DNA from: SG8-41 sp963699525
Lineage (GTDB): Bacteria > Pseudomonadota > Gammaproteobacteria > Burkholderiales > SG8-41
Assembly: GCA_963699525.1 (NCBI GenBank)
Contig: CAVOUI010000012.1
Span: forward strand, 1 to 64,000
DNA: 64,000 nt
Direction: 5' to 3'
Part shown: positions 33,041 through 43,245 of the stretch, in pieces
Position numbering within the stretch: position 1 is the stretch's first letter
How the letters are laid out: each line of letters opens with the position of its first letter
Notes under the pieces: generated by a model
The model's database searches: none
Seen by the model: only the letters and a program-made list of their open reading frames with translations
What the model was told of the DNA's origin: nothing
Position numbers and translations under genes: made by a program

Positions 33041-34692
33041 ATGGCCACGATCAGCGGCAACGAGTTGGTCGGCGAAACGCTGAAGCGCATCGGCGTCGAC
33101 ACCTTCTTTTTCATCATGGGCGGGCCGATCAACGACGCGCTCACGGCCTCCCTGAAGCGGGGCATCCGCGGCATCGACGTGCGCCACGAGCAGGCGGCGG
33201 CGATGAGCGCGCAGGCGTACTCGCGGGTGAAGAACAAGCCTGGCGTGTGCTTCGGCGCTTCCGGCCCCGGCACCATCAATCTCACGACCGGCGTCGCGAA
33301 CGCGCTGATCGACTGCTGCCCGATCGTCGCGTTCGGCGGCTCGAGCCCGGTCAAGGACTACGGCACCGGCACGTTCCAGGAGATCGACCAGGTCGCCATC
33401 ATGAAGCCCGTCACCAAGTGGGCGGACCGCGTCTACGAGGCGCGACGCATACCGGAGATGATCGACATCGCGTTCCGGCGCTCGATCGCGGGCAAGCCCG
33501 GCCCGGTGTATCTCGACCTGCCGTCCGACGTGCTCTACGAGCGAGATCGAGGAATCCACCGTGCAGTGGCCCGACCTCACGAAGACGCTCGTCCGGAGCA
33601 GGCCGCAGGGCGATCCCGCGCAGATCGAGCAGGCGGTGAAGCTCCTGGAGAAGTCGAGCCGCCCGGTCGTGCTGTCCGGCAGCGGCGTCCTGTGGTCCGA
33701 TGGCGCGGAGCCGCTGCGCAAATGGGTGGAAGCGACCGGCATGCCGATCTACACCACGCCGCAGGGACGCGGCGTGCTGCCCGAGGACCATCCGCACGCC
33801 TTCCTCAACGCGCGCTCGACCGCGATGAAGGAGGCCGACCTCTATCTCGTCGTCGGCACGCGCCTGAACTTCGTGTTCGCGCACCTGCAGCCGCCGCGCA
33901 TGTCCGGCACCGCGAAGGTGATCCGCATCGATATCGACCCGGCCGAGATCGGCTCGAGCCCGCGCGTGGACGTCGGCATCGTGGGCGACGCCGGGACCGT
34001 GATGCGGCAATTGCTCGCAGCCGGGTCGGGCAGGGTGGACGCCGGGCGCTTCGCCGACTGGCGCGGGCGCCTCGCCGCGATCGAGGCGGAGAAGCGCCCC
34101 GAAGCGGAGAAGGCCATGTCCACGGACAAGGTGCCGATCCATCCGCTGCGCCTGTGCAAGGAAGTGCGCGACTTCATCGACCGCGACGCGATCCTCGTCG
34201 TGGACGGCCAGGAAATCCTCAACTACGGGCGCCAGTCCATCCCGACCTACAACCCGCGGCACCGCATCAATTCCGGCACCTTCGGCACCATGGGGGTCGG
34301 CATGCCGTTCGGGGTCGGCGCCAAGGCCGCGCAGCCCGACAAGCAGGTCGTGGTGCTGCACGGCGACGGCTCGTTCGGATTGAATTGCATGGAGCTCGAC
34401 ACCGCCGCGCGCCACAACCTCCCGGTCATCGTCGTCATCAGCCTGAACGGCGGCTGGACGGCCGACCCCAAGCGGGAGAAGCCCGGGCGCGACCTGGGCT
34501 ACACGCGCTTCGACCTCTTTGCGCAGAGCCTGGGCTGCCACGGCGAGCAGGTCGAGAAGCCGGAGGACATCCGCCCGGCGCTGGAGCGGGCGAAGCAGGC
34601 GATCAGGAACGGCAAGCCCGCGCTCGTCAACGTCGTCACGGACTTTTCCGCCCGCGGCAGTGACGGTGCGGTTCACCAAGACGGCAACCTGA
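33041..34692 (+). CDS. ThDP-dependent enzyme, oxalyl-CoA decarboxylase/2-hydroxyacyl-CoA lyase-like (frameshifted)
   Basis: About 550 residues. The catalytic Glu is in RHEQAAAMSAQAYSR, FGASGPGTINLTTGVANA and GGSSPVKDYGTGTFQEIDQV are typical of the HACL/OXC clade, and GDGSFGLNCMELDTAARHN is the ThDP/Mg motif. One extra base near 33543 and one near 34660 break the frame; ignoring both gives a terminus VRFTKTAT and stop at 34690-34692. Together with the upstream CoA-transferase it resembles the frc-oxc arrangement for oxalate, but a 2-hydroxyacyl-CoA is equally possible. Confidence 0.8.
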
Positions 34693-34695
34693 CGA

Positions 34696-35652
34696 TCATT
34701 CCGCCTGCACCCCGGCGCGCTGAACGACCTTCGCCCAGCGCTCGAGGTCGGCCACGAGCAGCTTCGCGAACTCTTCCGGCGTGTTGTGCTGCGGGTCCAC
34801 GCCCTGGCTCGCGAGGCGCTCGCGGACATCGGGCAGTTGGAGCACGGCGACGATCGCCGAGTGGAGCCGGTTCAGGATCTCCGGGGGCATCCGGGCGGGA
34901 CCGACGAAGCCGTACCACAAGCTCGCTTCGTAGCCGGGCACGCCGGCTTCCGCGACGGTGGGGAGATCGGGCAGGGCGGGCGAGCGCTGCGCACCCGTCG
35001 TGGCGAGTGCGCGCAGCCGCCCCGCGCGCGCGTGGGGCACCACCGAAAGGCTCGTGCCGAAGGTCATCGTGACCTGCCCGCTCATGAGATCGACGATGGC
35101 GAGCGCCATGCCCTTGTACGGGATGTGCAGCATCTTGGTGTTGGTGAGGGTCTCGAACAGCGCGCCGCCGAGATGCCCCGAGGCGCCGATACCCGCCGAT
35201 ACATAAGTGAGCTCCCCGGGGCGCGCCTTCGCGAGCGCGATCAGCTCCTTGACGTTCTTCACCGGCAGCGACGGGTGCACGGCGAGGACGAGGGGGCTCG
35301 AGCCGACCAGCGTGATCGGCGTGAAATCCCGGATCGAGTCGAACGGCAGCTTCTTGTAGAGGCTCGCGTTCACCGCGTGGCCGCTCGGGATCAGCACGAT
35401 CGTGTAGCCGTCGGGGGCGGAGCGCGCCGCGACTTCCGTGCCGACGATGCCGTTCGCGCCCCCGCGGTTTTCAACGATGACCTGCTGCTTGAGGTTCTCG
35501 GAGAGCCGGGTCGCCACGATACGGCACAGCGCATCGTTACCCCCGCCCGGTGGAAACGGCGAGATGATCCGGACCGGCCGCGACGGATACGGCTGCTGAG
35601 CGAACGCCGGCGCCGCGACCGCCGCCAGGAGGACGAGGACCCGTGCCTTCAT
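34696..35652 (-). CDS. Bug/TctC-family periplasmic solute-binding protein 2
   Basis: A 318-residue Bug protein with signal peptide (VLVLLAAVAAPAFAQQ), YPSRPVRIISPFPPGGGND, VIVENRGGANGIVGTEVAA and HIPYKGMALAIVDLMSGQV, all at the usual positions. Its ATG overlaps the stop of the upstream glutathione S-transferase gene by one base (TAATG), so the two are co-translated. It converges on the ThDP enzyme gene with 3 bp between stops. Confidence 0.88.
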   Translation of the reverse strand: MKARVLVLLAAVAAPAFAQQPYPSRPVRIISPFPPGGGNDALCRIVATRLSENLKQQVIVENRGGANGIVGTEVAARSAPDGYTIVLIPSGHAVNASLYKKLPFDSIRDFTPITLVGSSPLVLAVHPSLPVKNVKELIALAKARPGELTYVSAGIGASGHLGGALFETLTNTKMLHIPYKGMALAIVDLMSGQVTMTFGTSLSVVPHARAGRLRALATTGAQRSPALPDLPTVAEAGVPGYEASLWYGFVGPARMPPEILNRLHSAIVAVLQLPDVRERLASQGVDPQHNTPEEFAKLLVADLERWAKVVQRAGVQAE

Positions 35653-36370
35653 TACTGTGCGGCTATGCGGCAGCGGCGCCGAGCACGCTCTTCGAGACGA
35701 ACTTTCCCCAGCCAGCGCTTGCGCAGGATCAGGTTTTCCTGCCACACCGCCTCGATGTTCGGGACGGTTGAAGCCTTGACGGCCGGGGCGGCGAGGAGTG
35801 CATTGCGCCAGGCGGCGAGGCGCGGGAAATTTTCGATCGCGCCGATCGGCTTCACGCGGTCCATGAAGGTGTAGCGCTGCAGGAACGGCGCATAGGCCGC
35901 GTCCACCAAAGAGAACTTCGGGCCGTTGAAGTAGGGTCCGTCGTTGCCGCGCCGGGACGAGCGCTTCTTCGAGCTTGCCGAACGGCTTGGCGATCGCCGG
36001 CCGCGTTCTTGGCGAACTCTTCCTCGGAATTCGAGTAGGCCGTGCTGGATATCGCCTCGGCAAAGTCCGGCACGTAGTCGGTCCACGCGCGGTTGCGCGC
36101 CCGCGCCAGCGGATCCTCGGGATGCAGCCGGGGCGGGGCGGTCTCGTCCAGGTACTCGGCGATCGCGTTCGACTCGAACAGCGACTCCTTGCCGTCTATC
36201 ACCAGCACCGGCACCTTGGAGTGCGGCGAGACCTTGAGAAACCACTCCGGCCGGTTGTCGCGGTCGATGTAGTTGATGTCGTATTCGATCTTCTTCGCGC
36301 GCAGCACGATCGCGGCGCGCTGGACCCAGGGGCAGGTCTTGAAGCTGCAGAGCATGAACTTGGATGCCAT
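35652..36370 (-). CDS. Glutathione S-transferase family protein (frameshifted)
   Basis: About 238 residues. The N-terminal thioredoxin-like domain contains CSFKTCPWVQRAAIVLRAKK, SKVPVLVIDGKESLFESNAI (the glutathione-binding P and ES residues). The all-helical C-terminal domain includes YFNGPKFSLVDAAYAPFLQR. Two indels near 36000 and 35955 split the linker (AIAKPFGKLEEALVP is in a third frame). Cys-Pro-Trp in the first helix suggests an omega/glutaredoxin-like or Xi-type Cys-GST. Co-translated with a Bug gene. Confidence 0.78.
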
Positions 36371-36383
36371 TTGGACTCCAGGG

Positions 36384-36441
36384 ATGGGTGACAGGTGACG
36401 GGTGATGAGTCTACTGCAGTTCAATGGGGTCTGTCCCCATT
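36384..36441. repeat. Degenerate short tandem repeat plus GGGG-TC palindrome
   Basis: GGGTGACAGGTGACGGGTGA is a decayed heptamer-like repeat. It is followed by AATGGGGTCTGTCCCCATT, an inverted repeat of the GGGGTC family. Both lie upstream of the glutathione S-transferase gene in the divergent gap before a Bug gene. Confidence 0.45.
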
Positions 36442-36541
36442 TAGCCAGACAACTGACGACAGTCGGATGATGACCGACGATCTATAATCGTTCCCGCGAA
36501 TCGCGCAATTCCTTTTTCAGCTCGAGCGAGGAGGCATCGTC

Positions 36542-37549
36542 ATGAAACCCGGCTTTGTGGCGGGACTGCTCGCGGTTGCCGGGACGTTGTGCGGCGCCGG
36601 CGCGGCGTTCGCCCAGGCCTACCCCGCCAAGCCGATTCGAATGGTCGTCACCGGGGTCGGCAGCGGCGGCGACTTCGCGGCCCGGCTGATCTCGCTGGGC
36701 GTGTCGCCCGCCCTGGGCCAGCAGATCATCGTGGACAACCGCGGCAGCGGCAACCTGCCGGCGGAGATCGTGTCGAAATCCCCGCCCGACGGCTACACCC
36801 TGTGCCTGTCCGCGGCCCCGCTCTGGATCACGCCGTTCCTGCGCAAGACGCCCTACGATCCGGTGGAGGACTTCGCCCCGGTCACACTGGTGGTCACCTC
36901 GCCCAACATCCTCGTGGTGCACCCCTCGCTGCCGGTGCATTCAGTCAAAGCCCTGATCGCCCTGATCCGGGCCCGGCCGGGCGCGCTGAACTACGCCACC
37001 TCGGGCATCGGCGGCTCGGGCTTTCTCGCGGCGGAATTGTTCAAGTCCATGGCGCGCGCCGACATGGTGCGCGTGAACTACAAGAGCGGCGGGCTGGCGC
37101 TCACCGAGTTGATGAGCGGCGAGGTGCAGCTGTTCTTCGCCAACGCCGGCGCCGTGGCCCCGCACATGAAGTCGGGACGGCTGCGGGCGCTGGCGGTGAC
37201 GAGCGCGAAGCCGTCCGCGCTGCTGCCCGGGCTGCCGACGGTCGCCGCCGGGGGCCTGCCCGGCTACGAGCTGGTGTCGGTGCAGGGCATCTTCGCCCCG
37301 GCGCGGACGCCGGAGGCCGTCGTCGCCCGCCTCATCCGGGAGATCGTGCCGTTCCTGCAGCGCGCCGACGTCAAGGAGAAGTTCTTCGCGGCCGGCATGG
37401 AGCCGCTCGGCAGCCCGCCGGAAGCGCTCGCGGCCACGGTCAAGTCGGAGATGAACCGCCTCGGCAAGGTCATCAAGGGCGCCGGCATCGCGCTCGAGCC
37501 ACTGACGAAACGTGTGATGGGGCGAAGGTGTAAGCCAGCGAGTTCTTAG
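36542..37549 (+). CDS. Bug/TctC-family periplasmic solute-binding protein 3
   Basis: A 335-residue protein with signal peptide (FVAGLLAVAGTLCGAGAAFA), YPAKPIRMVVTGVGSGGD, VDNRGSGNLPAEIVSKSPPD and VNYKSGGLALTELMSGEVQL. The region after IKGAGIALEPL has an odd tail (TKRVMGRRCKPASS), possibly from a small indel. ATG 36542 follows GCGAGGAGGCATC. It converges with the next Bug gene. Confidence 0.86.
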   Translation: MKPGFVAGLLAVAGTLCGAGAAFAQAYPAKPIRMVVTGVGSGGDFAARLISLGVSPALGQQIIVDNRGSGNLPAEIVSKSPPDGYTLCLSAAPLWITPFLRKTPYDPVEDFAPVTLVVTSPNILVVHPSLPVHSVKALIALIRARPGALNYATSGIGGSGFLAAELFKSMARADMVRVNYKSGGLALTELMSGEVQLFFANAGAVAPHMKSGRLRALAVTSAKPSALLPGLPTVAAGGLPGYELVSVQGIFAPARTPEAVVARLIREIVPFLQRADVKEKFFAAGMEPLGSPPEALAATVKSEMNRLGKVIKGAGIALEPLTKRVMGRRCKPASS

Positions 37550-37568
37550 GTGTTCCCTAAGGTTTGCC

Positions 37569-38549
37569 TCAAGTTCTTGCTTCGATCTTGCCGATGGCCC
37601 GGATCTCGCGCTCGAGCCGCTTCAGCTCGGCGTCGTACCAGGTCTTGAGCGCGTCGCCGTCGAGGTAGTCGACGATGACGTTGATTTTTTCCATCGCGGA
37701 CTTGAATCGAGGGTCCGCCGAGCTTTCACGCAACGCCGCCTGCCACGCCCTGGCGGCGGCGGGCGGCGTCTTGACCGGCGCGAAGTATCCGGCCCACAGG
37801 ATGAATTCGGCGTCGTAGCCCGCTTCCCTGAGAGTCGGGGTGTCGGGGAGCGCGGGCACGCGTTTCGCGCCCGTCTGCGCGATCAGGCGCACGCGGCCGG
37901 AAGCAACGTGCGGGCTCGCGACGCCCACCGGCGCCTGGAACATGTACACGTGGCCGCCGAGAACGGCGGTCATGGCCGGCCCGGCGCCGTTGTAAGGCGA
38001 GTGCAGCAGATTGATGTTGGCTGCGCGCATTAGCATCGCCATGGCGATATGCCCGCTGCCGTAGAGACCGGTGGAGGAGAACGTCAGCTCCCCGGGCTTG
38101 GCCTTGGCGAGGGCGACCAGCTCCTTCACCGAATTCACGGGCAGGCTGGGATGCACCACGAACAGCAGCGGATCGGCCGTGACCCGCGCGAGGAGGATGA
38201 AATCGTCGGGCGAGTAGGGGGCGGGGCGGCCGAGGACTTGCTCCGTGATCGGGATCAACACGTGGGTCACCGTGTTGAGCAGGACCGTGTAGCCGTCGGC
38301 GGGCGCCTTCGCCACGTACAGCCCGCCCACCGCGCCGCCGGCGCCCACGCGATTGATCGTAACCACCGTTTGCTTGAAAGCGCGCTGGAGCGGTTCCGTC
38401 ATGCCGCGCGTGATGATGTCCGACGTGCCGCCGGGCGCGTTCGGGTTGACGACGGTGATGAGGCGGGAAGGAAACGTTTCCTGTGCGCCCGCGAAGGGCG
38501 CTGACAGTGCGAACGCTAGCGCCGCGGCGGCTATTGCGATGATTTTCAT
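37569..38549 (-). CDS. Bug/TctC-family periplasmic solute-binding protein 4
   Basis: A 326-residue protein: signal peptide KIIAIAAAALAFALSAPFAG, then FPSRLITVVNPNAPGGTSD, LHSPYNGAGPAMTAVLGGHV and the usual C-terminal helix. The N-terminal NPNAPGGTSD replaces the commoner PFPPGGxxD loop, hinting at a different ligand. No transporter partner is adjacent. Confidence 0.86.
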   Translation of the reverse strand: MKIIAIAAAALAFALSAPFAGAQETFPSRLITVVNPNAPGGTSDIITRGMTEPLQRAFKQTVVTINRVGAGGAVGGLYVAKAPADGYTVLLNTVTHVLIPITEQVLGRPAPYSPDDFILLARVTADPLLFVVHPSLPVNSVKELVALAKAKPGELTFSSTGLYGSGHIAMAMLMRAANINLLHSPYNGAGPAMTAVLGGHVYMFQAPVGVASPHVASGRVRLIAQTGAKRVPALPDTPTLREAGYDAEFILWAGYFAPVKTPPAAARAWQAALRESSADPRFKSAMEKINVIVDYLDGDALKTWYDAELKRLEREIRAIGKIEART

Positions 38550-38599
38550 GGCTCCCCCTCCATCCGGTGATGGGCGATGAATTAACGACTCTACTACTG

Positions 38600-38700
38600 G
38601 CGCGCGAGGCGAAAGGCGAAAGGCGGAAGGAAAATAAGTTTGCAGTTTGCAGTGGGCAGTTTGCAGTTACTGCCAACTGACAGCTGCCAACTAAGAACTA
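38600..38700. repeat. Degenerate short-period repeats upstream of the nitroreductase gene
   Basis: AGGCGAAAGGCGAAAGGCGG is followed about 20 bp later by TTTGCAGTTTGCAGTGGGCA and its inverted relative ACTGCCAACTGACAGCTGCC. The unit length is close to 7 bp. It fills the gap between a Bug gene and the nitroreductase gene and carries no coding signal. Confidence 0.5.
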
Positions 38701-38776
38701 ATCCGGTCCGACCCCGCGCAAGGCCCGCGCGAAGGGAATAAGGCGGGTAGACTCCGCGGCAAGGAGCGTCTTATCT

Positions 38777-40548
38777 GTGAACCCTCCGTCGACAGAAGAG
38801 CCTGCACGTGCTGCGGAGTCGCTCGATCCCCTGGAAGTGGTCATGCGCTACCACCAGGAGACGAAACATCATTTTTTCCGCTCTGCGCGCTCGCTCGGCT
38901 ACATGGACTGGGCGAATCAGCCGGATCCGTTTCGACGATTCGAGGGCGCTCCGCTCATTTCCCTGCCGCTCCTGAAACCTGACGACGCGCCGCTCTCGCC
39001 CCTCTATGAAGACTTGTATCGCCCTGGAGCAATTGCGAGCGCCCCGGTCACCGTTCGCACCCTTTCGCGCTTTCTTGAATATTCGCTGGCCATTTCGGCA
39101 TGGAAGCAGTCCGGCGAGGTCCGCTGGGCGCTTCGAGCCAACCCGTCGAGCGGCAACCTGCATCCTACCGAAGGGTATTTGCTGATTGACGCAGTCCCGG
39201 GTCTTTCGCCATTCCCGGGTCTTTATCACTATGCGGCCAAGGAGCATGCGCTGGAGCTGCGAGCGGAGTTGCCGGGAGATCGAGTTTCATTTCGCTCACG
39301 CAAGAATTTCCGCCCCAGGCCTTTCTTGTCGGCTTTACCTCGGTGAACTGGCGGGAGACCTGGAAGTACGGAGAGCGGGCCTTTCGCTACTGTCAACATG
39401 ACGTCGGGCACGCGATCGGAGCCGCTCGCATTGCGGCCCAGACCCTGGGCTGGCGCATGCTGCTGTTGGACGGCCTGGCGGATGACACGGTTGCCGCCCT
39501 GTTGGGGGTCGATCGACCCGAGGATTTCGAGGGGGCGGAACGGGAGCACCCTGATTGCATCGCCGTCATCTGGCCCGCCGATCGAGCTGTCCGGTGTTCC
39601 CACTGGCAAGACAATCTCTTTGCCGTTGTCGCTTGCCCGTGATGCCGTTCGTGATTTGACGCGAGACGTTTGGCACGGCAAGGCCAACCGGCTGAGTCGA
39701 GACGATCCCGTGCAATGGGACATCATCAATCAGGTGGAAGTCGCATCGTGGAAATCGAATACTGAACAGAAGGCCGTCGAGCTGCATCACGACCGTCCAT
39801 CAGGGGAGACCCTGATGGACCCGAGCGCGCATGCGCCGGGCATCTACCCGGGTCAGCCATGGGCCGGGCAGGTGATCCGCCAACGGCGTAGCCTGCTCGC
39901 GTGCGACGGCAAGACCTCGATTTCAGCCGGCAGCTTCTTCACGATGCTGGCTCGCGTCATGCCACGGATCCATCTTGACCTGTGCCGGCGTCCGATGCCC
40001 TGGGACGTCCTGCCCTGGGAGCCGGCCGTTCATCTTGCCCTGTTCGTCCATCGGGTGGATGGCCTGGCTCCCGGTCTTTACATGCTGGCCCGTGATCCTG
40101 CCAAGGCGGGCTCGCTCAGGCGGGCGATGCATCAACAATTTGCCTGGACCTCACCCCCCGGCTGTCCGGAGGATCTGCCCCTGTATCTCCTCGAAGAGGG
40201 CGATGCGCGGCAACTGGCTGCCCAGGTCAGTTGCAACAGGATATCGCCGGGGACAGCGCGTTCTCCTTGGGGATGATCGCGGAATTCGAATCGAGCCTGC
40301 GGCGGTACGGACCCTGGTTTTACCGGAGGCTGTTCTGGGAGACCGGGGTGATCGGCCAGGTGCTTTATCTGGAGGCGGAGGCGGCTGGCGTCCGTGCGAC
40401 GGGAATCGGCTGCTTTTTTGATGATCCGGTCCATCAAGTGATTGGATTCAACGACGCGATGTTTCAGTCCCTCTACCACTTCACGACCGGGGGCCACGTC
40501 GAGGACCCGCGCCTGACCACCTTGCCGCCTTATGGCCTTGATCATTGA
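38777..40548 (+). CDS. SagB/ThcOx-type two-domain nitroreductase (several frameshifts)
   Basis: About 590 residues spanning four frames. Part 1: LEVVMRYHQETKHHFFRSAR and WALRANPSSGNLHPTEGYL, the FMN-binding start of a SagB-like nitroreductase. Part 2: WKYGERAFRYCQHDVGHAIG and LGWRMLLLDGLADDTVAALL. Part 3: WAGQVIRQRRSLLACDGKTS and LALFVHRVDGLAPGLYML, a second nitroreductase half. Part 4: DIAGDSAFSLGMIAEFES, YLEAEAAGVRATGIGCFFDD to the stop. Frame changes are near 39280, 39580 and 40227. Such proteins are FMN oxidoreductases, some oxidising azolines in peptides, but no azoline-forming partner lies nearby. Start GTG 38777. Confidence 0.72.
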
Positions 40549-40582
40549 GTGTTTCAACGGGGTCTGAGCTGACCCCATTTGT

Positions 40583-41561
40583 TCACTGTTCTAGTTTGAT
40601 GTCTGCCTCGACGATGATTTTCGCGAACTTGGCGGATTCGCCGCGGATGAACTCGCGAAACTGCTCCGGCGTGGTCGGCGAGGGCTCGAAGCCGGAGGCC
40701 CTGAGCTTGGAGGAGAGGTCGGGCGTCTTCAGCGCCTCGACGGCGGCGCTGTTCAGCCGGCGCAGTATCGGGTCCGGGATGCCGGCGGGGCGAAGAAGCC
40801 GAAGAAGTTCACGAGCTCGAAGCCGGCGAGCGGCGGGTGCTCCGCGATCGCGGGCACGTCGGGCAGCACGGACACGCGCGTGAGCGAGGTGACGCCGATC
40901 GGCCGGATGCGGTTGCCGTTGATGAACGGCAGCGCGGCGCCGATGCTGACGAAGGTCATCGTGATGTGCTTGCCCGCGACGTCCGCGAGCTGCGGCGCGG
41001 CGCCCTTGTAGGGGACGTGCCGGATCTGCACGCCCGCCATCTTGTTGAACATCTCGCCGGTCAGCTGCTGCGGGTTGCCGACGCCGCTCGAGGAAAACGT
41101 GAGCTTGCCGTCGTTCTGCTTCGCGTAGGCGATGAACTCCGCCACGGTCTTCGCCGGCACGTCCATGTTCACCGCCATCACGTTCGGCACCTTGACCAGC
41201 AGCGTGATGGGCTGGAGGTTCCTGTCCCAGTCGTAGGCCATCTTCTTGTAGAGGTGGGGATTGAGCGCCACCTCGCCCGAGGCCACGAGCAGCGTGTAGC
41301 CGTCGGGCGGTGCGCTGGCGGTCGCGCCGGTGCCGATCATGCCGCTCGCGCCGGTGCGGTTTTCCACCACGAACGGCTGCCCCAGGCTCTTGGCGAGCTG
41401 CTCCCCCAGCAGCCGCGACGTGAGGTCCGTCCCCCGCCCGCCGGGAACGGGCAGATGATTTTGATCTGCTGGCTGGGATACGGCGCCTGGGCCAACGCCG
41501 GCGCAATCGCCAACAGGAGAATGACAGTGGGTGCCTTGATCCTCACAAGACCATTGTCCAT
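40583..41561 (-). CDS. Bug/TctC-family periplasmic solute-binding protein 5 (frameshifted)
   Basis: About 325 residues. The start segment reads LVRIKAPTVILLLAIAPALA and YPSQQIKIICPFPAGGG. An indel near 41440 moves to the main frame (LTSRLLGEQLAKSLGQPFVV, HVPYKGAAPQLADVAGKHIT), and one near 40780 moves to the end (DPILRRLNSAAVEALKTPD). All Bug hallmarks are present. The gene is preceded by the GGGGTC palindrome beyond its 3' end. Confidence 0.8.
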
Positions 41562-41585
41562 GTCGAACGATGAGATAATACCGCC

Positions 41586-41708
41586 ATGGACGAATCGCAA
41601 CCCATTTCACCCCGTGCCCGCCTGCAGCAGCTTCTGGCGATTCCGGAACGGCATCGGACCGACGCCGAGTGGGATGGAGCTCAAATGCAGCTCGAGATCA
41701 AGTTCCAT
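41586..41708 (+). pseudogene. Truncated paralogue of the small gene at 46879
   Basis: The first ~35 codons (ESQPISPRARLQQLLAIPER) and the bases just before the ATG match the intact gene at 46879-47142 closely, then similarity stops after LEIK. The copy continues into unrelated hydrophobic residues and ends, so it is a relic of a duplication. Confidence 0.6.
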
Positions 41709-42031
41709 ATCCTGATAATTGCCTGGCCTCTCATCCCTTGCCGCAGCAAGACTGGTTCGCCGACCTCGTGATGTTCCTCACGTCGCAGAAAACGCCGTCT
41801 TTCTTCTGGAACGCCTGTTTTCTGAAGTCCTTTCGGCCAAGGCAACCAGTTTTGGTTCGGGGCGCCACCCATATTCTTCGTTTTCGTCGACTGGTTTCCA
41901 GGAGATTAGATATGCTGCCATGGGGCTTGGCCCCCGTTACGTGCCGAGCTAAAAGCAGTATACGATCTCGTTGGCTCCTCCCTAAGCGGGTTTCGCCATT
42001 CGCCATCAACCAAGAGTGACGGACTCCGCGC
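41709..42031. other. Gap with possible gene debris
   Basis: About 320 bp of lower GC than the surroundings, between the truncated small gene and the lactonase gene. One frame reads WFADLVMFLTSQKTPSFFWN, which looks protein-like, but no full gene or start can be assigned. Confidence 0.35.
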
Positions 42032-43158
42032 TCAGTCGAAGCTAACGATCTCCACCCAGTTCGAGCCCTTGCCGGTCGGGTACTTGCCGATCGGCTTCAA
42101 AGCGCCGTTCGATGGGTCAATCGAATAGGTGGAGAGCGTGTCCGACTTCTCGCCGGAGACGACCATGAAGCGCCCGGTGGGGTCGATCCTGAAGCCGCGC
42201 GGCTGTTTCTCCGTGGGGGTGCTGCCGAGCCAGGTGAGCTTGCCGGTGGAGGAGTCGACGCTGAAGGCGCCGAGCGAGCTGCTGGTGCGCTCCGCGGCGT
42301 AGAGGAACTTCCCGTCCGGCGTCAGATGAAGGTCCGAGGCCCAGATATCGTTGCCCCTGTCACGCTTCGGAGCGTTGGGGCCGCGGGGCCCGCCGGGAAC
42401 GAGCTTGCTGTCGGGCGGGAGCGCGGAAACCGAGCTCACCTCCGTGAGCAGGCCGGTCTTGCCGTCGAGCGCCAGCGTGGTCACCGTCGCCGTGAGCTCG
42501 TTCAGCAGGTACACGAAGCGGTTGTCGGACGAGGTGATGAGGTGGCGCGGGCCGCTCCCGGCCTTCATCTGCACCACGGGCGGCGTGTTGGCGGCGAGCC
42601 GGCCGGTCTTCGCGTCGAACCTGAACTGGAAGATCTGGTCGCTGCCCAGGTGCGGCACGAAGACGAAGCGGTTGGTGTTGTCGGTGATGATGGCGTGCGC
42701 GTTGAGCGCGGTGGGGATCACCTGCAGGGTCTCGCCCACGCGGCCGTCGGCGCCGACCGGGTTCACGGTCACGAGGTGCGCGCCGTAGGACGCGCCGAGC
42801 AGGAAGCGCCCGGTGCGATCGAGGCGGATGTAGGGGTAGCTCTCATGGAGCGGCCCCGTCCCGACAGACTTCAGCGCGCCGGTGGCACGGTCGATACTGT
42901 AAGTCTGCGCCGTGAACGGCTTGGTGCGGATCCCGGCGATGAGGAAGCGCTTGTCCGGGCTGACGGTCATCGGCATGACCATTTGCCCCGCCGTCGGGAC
43001 GCGCGCGCCGGGCTTAGCGACCCGTCGGCCTGCAGCGTGTACACCCCGATGGTGCCTTCCTCGTTGTTCGAGACGTAGACGAAAGTCGCCGCCAGGCCCT
43101 GAGCGCCGAACAAGAACGATGAAAGCGCCATGATCCATCCCGCCTTGAAGGTTTTCAC
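42032..43158 (-). CDS. Beta-propeller lactonase (YbhE/6-phosphogluconolactonase-like), exported, frameshifted
   Basis: About 375 residues. A signal peptide (KTFKAGWIMALSSFLFGAQG) leads to FVYVSNNEEGTIGVYTLQAD. A missing base near 43012 moves to the main frame, which carries repeating blades (SPDKRFLIAG, DRTGRFLLGASYGA, DNRFVYLLNEL, TPDGKFLYAAERTSSSLGAF, DPTGRFMVVSGEKSDTLSTY). This is the seven-bladed lactonase family. A periplasmic lactone or sugar-acid hydrolase role is plausible; the substrate is unknown. Confidence 0.8.
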
Positions 43159-43245
43159 TGTGGGTTCTCCCCTGGGTGAGGTACCGGCAGTCTATTCCGC
43201 ATTGCCCGGCGGCTCCAGGTTAGACCAGGTCATAATTCATCATTT

